In this document: positions 16,666 to 26,556 of the stretch, one piece after another
Layout of the letters: each line of letters starts with the position of its first letter
Numbering within the stretch: the first letter of the stretch is position 1
DNA from: Thermodesulfobium sp. 4217-1
GTDB lineage: Bacteria > Thermodesulfobiota > Thermodesulfobiia > Thermodesulfobiales > Thermodesulfobiaceae
DNA length: 64,000 bases
Assembly (NCBI RefSeq): GCF_039822205.1
Contig: NZ_JBAGBW010000007.1
Location: forward strand, 1-64,000
Reading direction: 5' to 3'
Translations under genes and position numbers: made by a program
The notes under the pieces: generated by a model
The model's input: only the letters and a program-made list of their open reading frames with translations
Told to the model about the DNA's origin: nothing
Database searches by the model: none

Positions 16666-19507
16666 CCCAGAAGCTTTCTTCTCTTCGATTATCGAAAAAC
16701 ACAATCTTAAAATTACCGATATTGAGTTTACCAAAAATAATTTTTTAAGGATACTCGATCACTCACCATCCCCATATTTTCTATGCAGCGACCTGGTAAA
16801 AAGACCCCTTTTCGCATACAGACTTTTTACGATACTGTCTTCTAGCATTTATCTTACCAAAATACTTTTGCAGCATCCAAACTATATGGACTTGCTTAGC
16901 TCGGTAAATTTTGAGCTAAATCTGGACTTAGAAAGTTATATCCTTGAGGCTAAAAGAACTACTGAAATATTTAAAGGTTTTGAAAACAAGATAAATGCTC
17001 TTAAGAGGTTAAAGCTAAGAGAACATCTTAGAATTGCGACCAGAGAGATTCAGGGGAGCTTAGACCTAAAGAATTCCACCCTACAGCTAAGCGCCCTGTA
17101 TGAGGCACTTTTGAGAGAGATTTTAAATGTATGTCACAGTCATCTTGAAGAAAAGCTTGATAAGAAAATGTCCCTTTTCACCGTTTTTTCTGGAGGGAAG
17201 CTTGGCGGCAGGGAGATAAATTACTGCTCTGACGTAGATCTTGTCTTCGTTTCATCTCAGGGTATAGAGTACGAAGAGGTTAAATTGCTAAATAAATTGG
17301 CAAGATTTTATATAAAGGTTCTCTCAGATTTTACCCAGGATGGCTTTTTCTTCCACGTGGACATGAATCTTAGGCCAGAAGGACCAGATGGAGCGCTGCT
17401 GCCAAAAGAAAATGCCTCAATCGAATATTGGAAAAAATGGGCAGATCCCTGGGAGTGGCAATCATTGATAAAGTTTAGACCTGTTGCAGGAGACATTAGT
17501 CTGGGCAAAGAAATCTTAAAATCTCTAAATAAAATAATATATCCAAATTTCCCATTGGAAAATAGAATAGATCAGATAATACAAATAAAAGAAAGAATAG
17601 AAAGCCAAATCTTAGATGACTCCTCAGAATTAAAAAGATCAGCAGGAGGTATTAGAGACGTTGAATTCTTGTGCCAGCTGTTTCAGACTCTTTATGGTCA
17701 TATATACCCAGAATTACAAGAAGTAAACACAATTAAAGTTTTAGAAAAAATATTGAAATTTAGTTTTATATCAGAAGACGAATTTTATAAACTCTATAAT
17801 GGCTATATCTTTCTAAGAAGGATTGAGCATCTTCTAATGATATACAACAATCAAATTTCTCACGAGCTCAGCAAGGATTGCGAGCAAAACAATATAATTA
17901 GCAAGCTTATGAATTTATATTCTGAAAGAGACCTTATAGAGAGCATAAAAGAGCATAAAAAAAATATAAGAAGCGTATTTGATAAATATTTTAATAAATA
18001 TTCCTGGATTAAAAGAAAAAAATTAAACAAAGGCATCTCTCAAATAATCGAATTAGACGAAGATGGTTTGGAAGACGTTGAAAAGTTACTAATAGATTTT
18101 AACGACGAGATTTCAAAAGGCTTAAACACCTTTTCAGACATAAAAGAATCTTCTAAATATTTACTGTTATTAAAATTAGGCAGCACAAAATTTCAAGAGT
18201 CATTGTCCTATCAGCTCGAAGACTTGCTAATAGAAATATGCAAAACAAATCACCCAGACTACACCTTAAAAAATCTTTCTCTGTTTCTTTCGAATATGAA
18301 AGGAAAAGATACCTTCTTTCAAGTTTTTATGGACAATAAATATCTGAAAAACCTAATTCTTTCTTTCTCAAATTTTAGCCCATATCTATTGAGCAAAATT
18401 ATAAATGAGCCAGAGTATCTTGACTATCTGATAGAAACGAAAGAATCTGACTTCGAGAGCATAAAAGATAGAGAAATCATATTCAACAAGAAAAATATTA
18501 GCAGTTCAATCTTTAGAGAGGTTTTAAATTTTTCCCAAAGTTACCTAACAAATATGAGAAATGAAACCTGGGTTCAAAAAGAGATTTCATACCTTGGCCA
18601 AAAGCTATGTGAACACTGTTTTTCCCAAAATGTTCCCGAAAACTACAAGGACAAAATTGCCCTTCTGGCTCTTGGAAATTTCGCAACTGGCAGATTGACC
18701 ATAACCTCTGATTTGGATATATTGTTCGTTCACTCAGACCAGGACTCAGACGCAGATCCCTATACTTTACACAAAAATGCTCAAAAAGCTGTTATAAGCT
18801 TCCTAAATACTCACGAAAACACAAGCTTCCCTCTCTACTTCGATCCCAGACTCAGACCAGAAGGAGACAATGGAGAGGTAATAAGAAGCCTATCGGCTTA
18901 TAAATTTTATTATGAAAAATATTTGGAGCCCTGGGAAAGAATTGCCTATTCAAAATTAAAATTTATTTGTGGAAACTTTAATCTCGCAAAATCTTTGATT
19001 ATGTTAACAAGAGAATTTTGTTACAAACCGTTTTCTAAAGAAGAGTTGGAAGATCTATTGAAAATAAGAAATAGAGTAATAAATGAGAGAACAGATAAAA
19101 ACTTAGATCCAAAAATGGATATAAAACTGGGACCAGGCAGTCTAATGGATATTGATTTCTTATTACAGGTCTATAGACTGCCTCTGGCAAAAGATTATAA
19201 GCCTCTAAGGCTGTCAGATCCCTGGCTAATTCTTAAAAATATGGATAATTTCGCACCATGGTCGCCAAAAGAGCACAGCATACTAAAAGATGCGTTCATC
19301 TTTTACAACAAGATGATCTTTGCCCTGAAATTCGTAAATGGAAATTCAAACAACATCCTTTTATCTGAAAGCGAATTATCAATCATAAAAAAAATGATAA
19401 AGTATAAGGACACGACCGATATAGTTGAATATTACAAAAACCTAACAACATCTGTAAAAGAGATATTTGATAAATACTTTATCCAGGCATCAAGTTTTAA
19501 AATTTAA
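16634..19507 (+). CDS. glnE: Bifunctional glutamine synthetase adenylyltransferase/deadenylase
   Basis: The 957-residue protein attaches AMP to, and removes it from, glutamine synthetase in response to nitrogen status, normally under PII control. Two nucleotidyltransferase domains are present. The N-terminal (deadenylylating) half shows FSGGKLGGREINYCSDVDLVFV in pieces around residue 185-205, and the C-terminal (adenylylating) half shows GNFATGRLTITSDLDILFVH around 680-700. Each is followed by its helical GlnD/PII-uridylyltransferase-like bundle. Length agrees with full-length GlnE. The start lies inside murI in a different frame. No glnA or glnB lies nearby. The convergent aminopeptidase gene ends three bases after this gene. 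Confidence 0.93.
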   Translation: MNLKSANLNINPEAFFSSIIEKHNLKITDIEFTKNNFLRILDHSPSPYFLCSDLVKRPLFAYRLFTILSSSIYLTKILLQHPNYMDLLSSVNFELNLDLESYILEAKRTTEIFKGFENKINALKRLKLREHLRIATREIQGSLDLKNSTLQLSALYEALLREILNVCHSHLEEKLDKKMSLFTVFSGGKLGGREINYCSDVDLVFVSSQGIEYEEVKLLNKLARFYIKVLSDFTQDGFFFHVDMNLRPEGPDGALLPKENASIEYWKKWADPWEWQSLIKFRPVAGDISLGKEILKSLNKIIYPNFPLENRIDQIIQIKERIESQILDDSSELKRSAGGIRDVEFLCQLFQTLYGHIYPELQEVNTIKVLEKILKFSFISEDEFYKLYNGYIFLRRIEHLLMIYNNQISHELSKDCEQNNIISKLMNLYSERDLIESIKEHKKNIRSVFDKYFNKYSWIKRKKLNKGISQIIELDEDGLEDVEKLLIDFNDEISKGLNTFSDIKESSKYLLLLKLGSTKFQESLSYQLEDLLIEICKTNHPDYTLKNLSLFLSNMKGKDTFFQVFMDNKYLKNLILSFSNFSPYLLSKIINEPEYLDYLIETKESDFESIKDREIIFNKKNISSSIFREVLNFSQSYLTNMRNETWVQKEISYLGQKLCEHCFSQNVPENYKDKIALLALGNFATGRLTITSDLDILFVHSDQDSDADPYTLHKNAQKAVISFLNTHENTSFPLYFDPRLRPEGDNGEVIRSLSAYKFYYEKYLEPWERIAYSKLKFICGNFNLAKSLIMLTREFCYKPFSKEELEDLLKIRNRVINERTDKNLDPKMDIKLGPGSLMDIDFLLQVYRLPLAKDYKPLRLSDPWLILKNMDNFAPWSPKEHSILKDAFIFYNKMIFALKFVNGNSNNILLSESELSIIKKMIKYKDTTDIVEYYKNLTTSVKEIFDKYFIQASSFKI

Positions 19508-19510
19508 AAA

Positions 19511-20860
19511 TTATTTCATAGTCATAAAAGACTTGTATGCCTTATAAGTTTCATACAGATCAGCTTTTGACGATATCTCAAAAGGCGAATGCATAGAGAT
19601 CAAAGCAGGCCCACAATCAAGGGTTTCAATATTGTGCTTTGAAATATACTTCGCAATAGTGCCGCCTCCGCCCTCATCTACCTTGCCAAGCTCTGCAATC
19701 TGCCAAAGTACTTTGTCCTTATTAAAAATATCTCTGATTTTGGCAACAAACTCAGTGTTTGCGTCATTGGAACTATATTTTCCACCATGTCCTGTAAATT
19801 TTGTAATAACTATACCGTTATTTATAAATGCTGCGTTATCAGCTTCATGAACGTCTTTATACATTGGGTTGACCGCTGCGCTAACGTCAGCTGATAGGCA
19901 CTGCGAGTTTTTGAAAAAGTTTAAAATATTTATAAATGTAGGATCCATTCCCTTTCTTTTCAATATTTCTACAGCTATCTCATATATAAAGCTTGATTGT
20001 GCAGATGTATTTCCCTCGGATCCAATTTCTTCCTTGTCCACCATCAAGACTACCTGAGTTTTGTCAGATGCGTCAATATCGAAAAATGCCTTCAAAGAAG
20101 TAAAGGCGCATATCCTGTCATCCTGTCCATAGGCTCCTATCAACCCTCTATCGAATCCTATGTCGCGCGGTTCAAGGGCAGGCACCGCCTGAATCTCAGC
20201 ACTTATAAAATCCTCTTCAACGATTTTGTATTTTTCATGCAAGTAATTTAAAATATTTAATTTAATCTGATCCTTTTCTTCCTCTGAATAAGGCAAAGAG
20301 CCACATATTAGATTAAGCTTGTTAGCATCGAATGCCTCTTTTACCAGCTTCTCATCTACAGCCTTTTTTGAAAGATGAGGCAAAAGGTCTGGTATTACGA
20401 AAACTGGATCGCCATCATCTTCGCCAATGTTTATCTCTACGATATCTCCACCAGGTTTTATTAAAAATCCGTGCAAAGAAATCGGAATATTTAACCACTG
20501 ATATTTTTTAATCCCACCATAATAATGAGTATGAAATAAGCCAAAACCGCTATCCTCAAAAAGTGGATTCTGTTTTAGATCGATTCTTGGCGTGTCAATG
20601 TGACTTGTAACCATCCTCATACCAAAACCCTCTGAAAGCCTTACCAAGGCCACACTTTTATTTCTGTTTACAAGAATAAACTCTCTGTCTCTTTTGTGCT
20701 TAAGAAAGTACTCACTTACGAATTTTACAGTTTCTCTCTCAGTTTTACATATATGTAGAAATTTTTTATATTCTTGAGCAAAATCGAAAATAATTCCCTT
20801 ATCTGCATTCAGCCATGCGTTCTTTTTCTTCCTAAATAAAGAGTCTTTTAAATCTGACAT
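19511..20860 (-). CDS. M18-family aminopeptidase
   Basis: The 449-residue cytosolic metallopeptidase belongs to the M18 (aspartyl aminopeptidase) family, which removes N-terminal residues, preferentially acidic ones, from peptides using two zinc ions. Metal and catalytic residues are visible: His87 and Asp89 in TSHIDTPRID, the DKEEIGSEGNTSAQSSF block near residue 270, and the GHGGKYSSNDANTEF block near 370. The C-terminal MHSPFEISSKADLYETYKAY is also typical. A GGAGGT site precedes the ATG. It is probably the single gene of its transcript, or is transcribed after the radical SAM gene 49 bases upstream. Confidence 0.93.
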   Translation of the reverse strand: MSDLKDSLFRKKKNAWLNADKGIIFDFAQEYKKFLHICKTERETVKFVSEYFLKHKRDREFILVNRNKSVALVRLSEGFGMRMVTSHIDTPRIDLKQNPLFEDSGFGLFHTHYYGGIKKYQWLNIPISLHGFLIKPGGDIVEINIGEDDGDPVFVIPDLLPHLSKKAVDEKLVKEAFDANKLNLICGSLPYSEEEKDQIKLNILNYLHEKYKIVEEDFISAEIQAVPALEPRDIGFDRGLIGAYGQDDRICAFTSLKAFFDIDASDKTQVVLMVDKEEIGSEGNTSAQSSFIYEIAVEILKRKGMDPTFINILNFFKNSQCLSADVSAAVNPMYKDVHEADNAAFINNGIVITKFTGHGGKYSSNDANTEFVAKIRDIFNKDKVLWQIAELGKVDEGGGGTIAKYISKHNIETLDCGPALISMHSPFEISSKADLYETYKAYKSFMTMK

Positions 20861-20909
20861 ACCAACCTCCAGATATTTAAATTTTTCAATTTTGATAAAA
20901 AGTTAAAAG

Positions 20910-21830
20910 CTATTTTGTGACAATAAAATTCTTTCCCTCATAAACCTTTTGGCTAATTTTGCCCTCCTTAAACAGCTTATTTAATATTCTTGATATATCT
21001 TCATCATTTGCGCCGAACACGTCCATAAGCTCCTCTTTCGAACATGGTCTAATGCTCACCATCTTTGCAATAGAGAGCTCGAGAAACTCATGAAAATCCA
21101 TATTTTTGTCTGCAAAGGGTTTAATCAATTCCGCATTTAGATCTTTGAGCTCAGAATAGATATGCATAAGCTCATAGTTTGTCAGTCTTTTTATCTCTTC
21201 TTCCGCAGGTGGTCTATCAATCGTCCCAATTTGAAACTTGTGAGGATTTATAAACTTTACCGCCCTCTTCAGATCTTCAATATCTTTCTGACTATCGTTA
21301 AAATCTTTTACAAACAAAACCTCCAGCCATACCTCGCCATTAAACTTGTCCCTAAATTCTTTTATCCCATTTATAATGTCATCAATCTTCAAACTGCCGT
21401 GCGCCCTATTGATTTTTTTAAAGGCTTCCTGATTTGCTGCATCCAAACTTGGTATTATTACATCAGCATCCATCAAATCTTCTTGCACATCAGCTAAATT
21501 TAAAAGGCTGCCATTCGTGAGCACAGCAATCTTGGCCAGATTAAAGCTCTTCACATACCTAATAAACCTGCCAATATCTTTGTTTAGAGTGGGCTCTCCA
21601 CTGCCAGAAAATGTAATAAAATCAAATTTTCCCATTTTTTCATAATTTTCTTTAAAATCTTTTTCAATATCCTCTGGATTGTAAAAAGATCTCCTATCGT
21701 TTATAAGGCTTGTTGTCTTACCGACTTCACAGTAAACACAGTTGAAATTACATACCTTGTGTGGAATTATATTTATCCCAAGGCTCAAGCCAAGCCTTCT
21801 TGAGGGCACAGGACCAAATAAAAATTGCAT
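20910..21830 (-). CDS. Radical SAM protein with C-terminal winged-helix domain
   Basis: The start at 21830 is chosen because GGAGGT lies six bases before it; a Met four codons upstream lies on the ribosome site itself. The 306-residue product opens with FGPVPSRRLGLSLGINIIP and has the cluster-binding CxxxCxxC as Cys27, Cys31 and Cys34. A TIM-barrel-like core with SGSGEPTLNKDI and LTNGSLLN follows. The last 70 or so residues look like a winged helix (CSKEELMDVFGANDEDISRIL). It belongs to the broad group of 'molybdenum cofactor biosynthesis-like' radical SAM proteins common in anaerobes. The reaction is unknown. Confidence 0.85.
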   Translation of the reverse strand: MQFLFGPVPSRRLGLSLGINIIPHKVCNFNCVYCEVGKTTSLINDRRSFYNPEDIEKDFKENYEKMGKFDFITFSGSGEPTLNKDIGRFIRYVKSFNLAKIAVLTNGSLLNLADVQEDLMDADVIIPSLDAANQEAFKKINRAHGSLKIDDIINGIKEFRDKFNGEVWLEVLFVKDFNDSQKDIEDLKRAVKFINPHKFQIGTIDRPPAEEEIKRLTNYELMHIYSELKDLNAELIKPFADKNMDFHEFLELSIAKMVSIRPCSKEELMDVFGANDEDISRILNKLFKEGKISQKVYEGKNFIVTK

Positions 21831-22024
21831 AAGAACCTCCATAAAGATTATGTCTTGCTTATTTAAATTATATCATCAGACAAAGCGCTAAATTTTAGAT
21901 TCTTATACCAGCAAAAATTAATATAAAAATAAACCAAAAAATTTAAGGTGTGCTTTTTACTGCGTGTGGATTTTTGAAAATAATTAATTTATAATAGTTA
22001 AAAAATTTTAAGGAGTGTGTAAAT

Positions 22025-22678
22025 TTGGAATTATATTTAGATACAGCAAAAATAGAAGAAATAGAAGAAGGAGTAGAGCTTGGTGTTGTTTCAGGCGTAA
22101 CCACCAACCCATCATTGCTTGCAAAAGCCAATCCGTCAGCCCCTATTGATCACCTAAAGAAGATTTGCAGCATTGTAAACGGTCCAGTAAGCGCAGAAGT
22201 GGTATCTACCAATTTCAAGGATATGATATCAGAAGGCTTAAAAATAGCCAAGATTGCAGAAAATATAGTTGTTAAGATACCTATAACCGAAGATGGGCTA
22301 AAAGCCACAAAAGTGTTATCAAGAGAAAATATCGCAGTTAACATGACGCTTATATTTTCAGAATCTCAGGCCATCTTAGCATCACTCGTTGGAGCAGCAT
22401 ATATAAGCCCTTTTATAGGCAGATTAGATGATATTTCTTATGACGGGATGAATCTGGTAAAATCAATATCTGAGATTTTAAACATAACGAATTCAAAGTC
22501 AAAAATAATTGCTGCAAGCGTTAGACATCCTCTTCACGTAGTACAGGCTGCCAAAGCAGGAGCTCACATTGCGACAGTGCCATTTAAAACAATTAAGCAA
22601 CTTGTACAAAATCCATTGACCGACATTGGACTCGAAAAATTCCTAAAAGACTCAAAGGGGATATCTATAGTAAATTGA
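22025..22678 (+). CDS. tal: Transaldolase / fructose-6-phosphate aldolase family
   Basis: The 217-residue enzyme is of the short TalC/FSA type. The Schiff-base lysine is Lys84 in IVVKIPIT, and the family's TTNPSLLAK near residue 27 and RLDDISYDG near 140 are present. It transfers a dihydroxyacetone unit between sugar phosphates (non-oxidative pentose phosphate pathway) or cleaves fructose 6-phosphate; the two activities cannot be separated from sequence. Translation starts at a TTG after an AGGAG site. It converges on fbp, so the sugar-phosphate genes fba, fbp and tal sit together on opposite strands. Confidence 0.9.
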   Translation: MELYLDTAKIEEIEEGVELGVVSGVTTNPSLLAKANPSAPIDHLKKICSIVNGPVSAEVVSTNFKDMISEGLKIAKIAENIVVKIPITEDGLKATKVLSRENIAVNMTLIFSESQAILASLVGAAYISPFIGRLDDISYDGMNLVKSISEILNITNSKSKIIAASVRHPLHVVQAAKAGAHIATVPFKTIKQLVQNPLTDIGLEKFLKDSKGISIVN

Positions 22679-22721
22679 AGGCAAAAAGATAAAAAAGCTT
22701 CATCTATCTGCCCTCTGTTAA

Positions 22722-23687
22722 TTATTTTTTGATATAGCCCATAAGATCGTCTATATCTTCCTTACTGCCCATAAAAACAGGCGTTCTCTGGTGAAGACTG
22801 GTGGCTTTTGTATTCAATATCTCATCATTGCCATCAGTTGCCCTGCCACCAGCCTGTTCTATGAGCAAGCTCATCGGTGCAGCCTCATAAAGCAGCCTTA
22901 ATTTGCCGCAGGGATTTCGCTTGTCCCCTGGATAAGCGAAAATGCCGCCTTTAAGTAGGGTTCTGTGAACGTCTGCTACCATGGAACCAATATACCTTGC
23001 AGAATAATTATTGGACTTTATATTTTCAATATACTTTTTCAGAGAATCATCCCAACGCTGGGAATATCCCTCGTTAATAGAGTAAATTTTGCCTCTTGTA
23101 GGCATCTTCAGATTCGGATGAGAGAGAAGATATGAGCCCACCGATGGGTCGAGCGTAAACCCATGGGTGCCGTTCTTTGTAGTGTACATCATCATTGTAG
23201 AAGAACCATAGACCACATATCCTGCAGCAACCTGCTTATAACACTCCTGAAAAAAATTCTCTACCCCTTCACAATATTTTTTATATATAGAAAATATTGT
23301 CCCAACATTCACATTTACATCAATATTTGATGAGCCATCCAAAGGGTCCAGAGCAATTACGTATTTTCCATCTTTCCCCTTTTCTGGAAATATTGCATCG
23401 TCTACCTCTTCTGACGCCAGAGCATAGAATTCGCCAGAATCAGATAGGTGCTCAATTAGCCAGTTATTTGACAGTTGATCTAACTTTTGGACCTCTTCAC
23501 CCTGAACGTTTATTTTTCCCAATTTGCCCAATATATCCGAGAGCCCAGCCTTTCTAATCCTTGAAGATATTATCTTTGTAGCATTTTCAATAGACATCAA
23601 TGCTAAGCTCAGAGAACCAGTGGCCTGAGGAAATTGCCTTTCTTCTTCCAGAATAAAACGATTTAGATCGATGCCAATCTTAGACAA
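22722..23687 (-). CDS. fbp: Class I fructose-1,6-bisphosphatase
   Basis: The 321-residue enzyme removes the 1-phosphate from fructose 1,6-bisphosphate in gluconeogenesis. The metal-binding signature DPLDGSS is at 114-120, followed by NIDVNVNVGTIFS, and the substrate-loop GGIFAYPGDKRNPCGKLRLLYE and the late QAGGRATDG segment are as in class I (FBPase I) enzymes. It begins at a TTG two bases after the stop of the class II aldolase gene with a GAGGGAG site inside the aldolase end, so the two consecutive gluconeogenic enzymes are coupled. A carbon-fixing anaerobe would need this pair for hexose synthesis. Confidence 0.95.
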   Translation of the reverse strand: MSKIGIDLNRFILEEERQFPQATGSLSLALMSIENATKIISSRIRKAGLSDILGKLGKINVQGEEVQKLDQLSNNWLIEHLSDSGEFYALASEEVDDAIFPEKGKDGKYVIALDPLDGSSNIDVNVNVGTIFSIYKKYCEGVENFFQECYKQVAAGYVVYGSSTMMMYTTKNGTHGFTLDPSVGSYLLSHPNLKMPTRGKIYSINEGYSQRWDDSLKKYIENIKSNNYSARYIGSMVADVHRTLLKGGIFAYPGDKRNPCGKLRLLYEAAPMSLLIEQAGGRATDGNDEILNTKATSLHQRTPVFMGSKEDIDDLMGYIKK

Positions 23688-23689
23688 TA

Positions 23690-25105
23690 TCAGTCAGCTC
23701 CCTCTTCAAGTTTCAAAGAACGAAAATCTACATTTTTATTGGTTAAGTCGGTATTATTTTTGTACTCCACTTTAACTAATTTGATATATTTATCCGTATA
23801 TGATTTGGTATCATAAACTTTTAATTGAGAGAAAAGAAAATCAATCTTTTTCTCTAATGCATCCAATATCTTATTTTTATCTACTTCGGGCAAATTCCAC
23901 CACTTATCTTTTAGCGGACCAAATACTTTTTTCCTTGTTTTATAGATAAACTGTTCTTTTGTCATATTTTCTTTCCAATCTGACTTGAAATTCTCTTCTA
24001 TAAACTTAAAGTTGTATTCTCTAAATTCTTCAGGAGCATAATCAAACATTATATTTTGAAACCCTGTAGCTAAGTGTATCTCAGCAGTTTTGTGCTTGGG
24101 AAAATTATTAAATAGCTCATCGGGCAGCGTTGAAGCACCATGTTGTACTGCTCCGCCTATGCCATATTTTTCTCTTGCGCGCTTTCCAATGGAATCCAAA
24201 ACGCTAAAATCTAATTTCACGCTTGCTACAGAACCATCAGGCAAAGGAATTCCCCCATGGGCAGTGCCTGTTTGAACGCTTATTTTAGAAATTCCAGGCT
24301 TGGTATTCAGGTTAGAAAGGTATGCGTCCATAAAAGCTTCAAATTCATCTACTGTAGAATTTTTACCGCCAATATGACCGATCTCAGCTCCTACAGAAAC
24401 ATTTATTCCATTCGGCTGAATAGACCTAATAAAATCAGTCATCTTTGCAGTATTTATATAATTATGATATTGCTGTTCTACCAAAGTAGCTTTTGAATAG
24501 TCCACCAAGGTTGACGGATCGATATCTATATTGTAAAAACCTGCTTCAATAGCCTCCTGTGTGATTTTCTTTATCTTTTCTAATTCAGAATCCTGATCTG
24601 AAAAATAATTTTTGGAACTAAACTGAAAGTGATCTCCCTGAACGAAAATCGGACCCTTGTATCCTTCTTTAACGGCAGCCGATAAAATACAGGAAATATA
24701 TTCCAAAGGTCTCTGAAAAGTGTAGTCTATCTCAGACCTTGCAATTTCAAATATCAAGGGCGATACCTTTCTCTCAAGAGCGACCTTAAATATTCTTCTT
24801 GCAAAGTCGTAAGTCAAACACCTAATGTTTATCGCAGGAACGGTAAACTCAAGAGCTTCTCCTCTTCCCTTTGCCATATACAGATCGTGAATAGATGAAG
24901 AAATAGCACCTGTCATATTTGCGTACTCTCTAATCAGAAGAAAACAATAATTTTTTAGCTCTGGATCTTCAGAAAATATCGCTGTCTTAATAAGGTCATC
25001 TATTACATCAGTTCTTAATTTGTCTTCGTTTAAAAAAAGCTTGCCACAACTCATTAGGCCATTGTCCTCAAGACACTTTATAATTTCTTCCTTCGCTCTA
25101 AACAA
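23690..25105 (-). CDS. fba: Class II fructose-bisphosphate aldolase, long form
   Basis: The product (about 471 residues) is a class II, zinc-dependent aldolase-type TIM barrel, much longer than the usual 280-350 residues. Recognisable are the zinc ligand region FVQGDHFQFSS, the EIGHIGGKNS loop, QTGTAHGG, and the C-terminal QHGASTLPDELF and EIHLATGFQN blocks. It most likely condenses dihydroxyacetone phosphate and glyceraldehyde 3-phosphate to feed the adjacent fructose bisphosphatase. I place the start at a TTG (25105) with a GGGGAG site six bases upstream; an upstream in-frame ATG at 25156 has no such site but is possible. The extra N-terminal helical region is of unknown use. Confidence 0.83.
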   Translation of the reverse strand: MFRAKEEIIKCLEDNGLMSCGKLFLNEDKLRTDVIDDLIKTAIFSEDPELKNYCFLLIREYANMTGAISSSIHDLYMAKGRGEALEFTVPAINIRCLTYDFARRIFKVALERKVSPLIFEIARSEIDYTFQRPLEYISCILSAAVKEGYKGPIFVQGDHFQFSSKNYFSDQDSELEKIKKITQEAIEAGFYNIDIDPSTLVDYSKATLVEQQYHNYINTAKMTDFIRSIQPNGINVSVGAEIGHIGGKNSTVDEFEAFMDAYLSNLNTKPGISKISVQTGTAHGGIPLPDGSVASVKLDFSVLDSIGKRAREKYGIGGAVQHGASTLPDELFNNFPKHKTAEIHLATGFQNIMFDYAPEEFREYNFKFIEENFKSDWKENMTKEQFIYKTRKKVFGPLKDKWWNLPEVDKNKILDALEKKIDFLFSQLKVYDTKSYTDKYIKLVKVEYKNNTDLTNKNVDFRSLKLEEGAD

Positions 25106-25177
25106 GCCAATCTCCCCTTTCGCGCTTAAAATCCTTCGCATATAAATATAAAACAAATATCAAAAAATATCAAATTT

Positions 25178-26092
25178 TCAGCAGTTCTTATACAGTAAAA
25201 CGCTGTAAGAAAGGCCAAGCGATAGCCATATCAGATAGAACAAGCTGCCACTAAAAATTAATATTGTTAATGACAGGAATAAACATGAAATTACCACGTA
25301 GAAGTAATAAGGGATTTCCTTTTTCATAATAAAGTGCAATAGATTTCTAAAAATTGAATAAGAAAAAATTGAAATGCCTGGAACGCTTAATATTGACATA
25401 ATAAATAAAAAGATTACACTTAAAAAAGGTGCTTCTCTTGAAAACCAGAAGATACTCGGAACTGACAAGAAGATAAAAAATGCAAAAAATATTGCTTTCA
25501 ATGAAAATTTGTATATATAGTTATATTTGCCGATTATAACCTTTTTAAAAAATAGAAAGTATATAAAGCACATAAAGAAGATTAACACTGCGAAAAATAT
25601 CTTAGCCTCAAAGCTGTTTAACAGCGTTCTAAAATCCAAGACAACCGCACCATCGTATCTCTTAACAAAAAACGGGCTAACATTTAAAAATGGTGGAGGG
25701 GTTCTTTTCGACGAAATCTCTAAAATATCACCTGTTTTAGCTCCACTATCCTTTTTCAACGATCCATTGTGAACTATAACCTTTCCATTTACTACAGCAG
25801 AATTTTTTAAAATAACATCAGACCTATAGGCTATTAGATCGCCGTTTATCGTTCCAGCTAACCTTAAAATTGCATCGTGAACGATAAAATCCCCACTAAT
25901 CACCTGGCCCTGTTCAATGTTAATCTCTTTTTTTATCTGATCTTTTTTTAAATATCTCTCTTCATTAGGCTGATTTCCAAAACCTTGCTGACCTTGGGGC
26001 ATCATTGGATTTTGTGCTTGGGCACAAGCAAGAGAAATTGATAAAAAAGATAATGTTATAAAAGCAAAAAATAAAAATATACTCTTTTTCAA
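25178..26092 (-). CDS. Bactofilin-like domain fused to membrane segments, ECF-operon protein
   Basis: The 304-residue protein begins with a signal peptide (about 1-26, LACAQAQNP), followed by a Gln/Pro/Gly-rich linker and a beta-helical, bactofilin-like (polymer-forming) stretch at about 50-130 with repeats such as GDFIVHDAILRLAGTINGDL and GKVIVHNGSL. The C-terminal half holds about five membrane helices. It is therefore a membrane protein with an extracytoplasmic repeat domain. A TTG start overlaps the anti-sigma stop, so it is the third gene of a sigma/anti-sigma operon and could be a sensor, a target or an envelope scaffold. This is inference; the family is described only as 'polymer-forming cytoskeletal'. 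Confidence 0.75.
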   Translation of the reverse strand: MKKSIFLFFAFITLSFLSISLACAQAQNPMMPQGQQGFGNQPNEERYLKKDQIKKEINIEQGQVISGDFIVHDAILRLAGTINGDLIAYRSDVILKNSAVVNGKVIVHNGSLKKDSGAKTGDILEISSKRTPPPFLNVSPFFVKRYDGAVVLDFRTLLNSFEAKIFFAVLIFFMCFIYFLFFKKVIIGKYNYIYKFSLKAIFFAFFIFLSVPSIFWFSREAPFLSVIFLFIMSILSVPGISIFSYSIFRNLLHFIMKKEIPYYFYVVISCLFLSLTILIFSGSLFYLIWLSLGLSYSVLLYKNC

Positions 26093-26556
26093 CTTAACAG
26101 TTCCTTTCTTTTTTTATAGACAGAAAATGCGATAAACATAAAAAAGCTGGTCATTATAAGATAGACCAAAGAAATATTGTTATACAAAACTGTCCATATA
26201 ACTTCAAAAATATAGAAAACACTTTCTTCTATATCTACAGAAAATACCGAGTAATCAATGTTGCTCATAAAAATTGAGCCGATCAAGAACACAAAGAGCA
26301 TAAAAGAGGCAAACATTATAGAATTTTTTATAAATGCTTCCTTTTCAATCCTATATATTATCAACGAAAAGAGGTCATCAGGAGCACTAAGAATTGGAAG
26401 GCTTTTTAGAGATGATGTCATCATTTGTGAAGTCTGTCTTAGATAAAGACAATCAGGACATTCCCCAACATGCGCCTCCAGTTCGTATAGCTGCTTTGAT
26501 GTGATCATTCCAAGCTCTTCTAACCTTATAAGCTCTCTACATTCATCACAGCTCAT
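26089..26556 (-). CDS. Anti-sigma factor with zinc-finger (zf-HC2) domain
   Basis: The 155-residue membrane protein starts with a ZAS-type zinc finger: Cys3, Cys6, His29, Cys33 and Cys36 (HVGECPDC), the fold that holds ECF sigma factors inactive. Two membrane helices follow at about 78-97 and 122-146. It overlaps the sigma factor gene by 11 bases, the standard arrangement for a sigma/anti-sigma pair, and overlaps the downstream bactofilin-like gene by four. Release of the sigma factor in response to an envelope or redox signal is the expected mechanism. Confidence 0.88.
   Translation of the reverse strand: MSCDECRELIRLEELGMITSKQLYELEAHVGECPDCLYLRQTSQMMTSSLKSLPILSAPDDLFSLIIYRIEKEAFIKNSIMFASFMLFVFLIGSIFMSNIDYSVFSVDIEESVFYIFEVIWTVLYNNISLVYLIMTSFFMFIAFSVYKKRKELLS

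Noticed and set aside
22679-22721. Hairpin between tal and fbp
   Set aside because: An imperfect 11-base pairing (two mismatches) without a clean T-run; convergent termination is likely but not supported.
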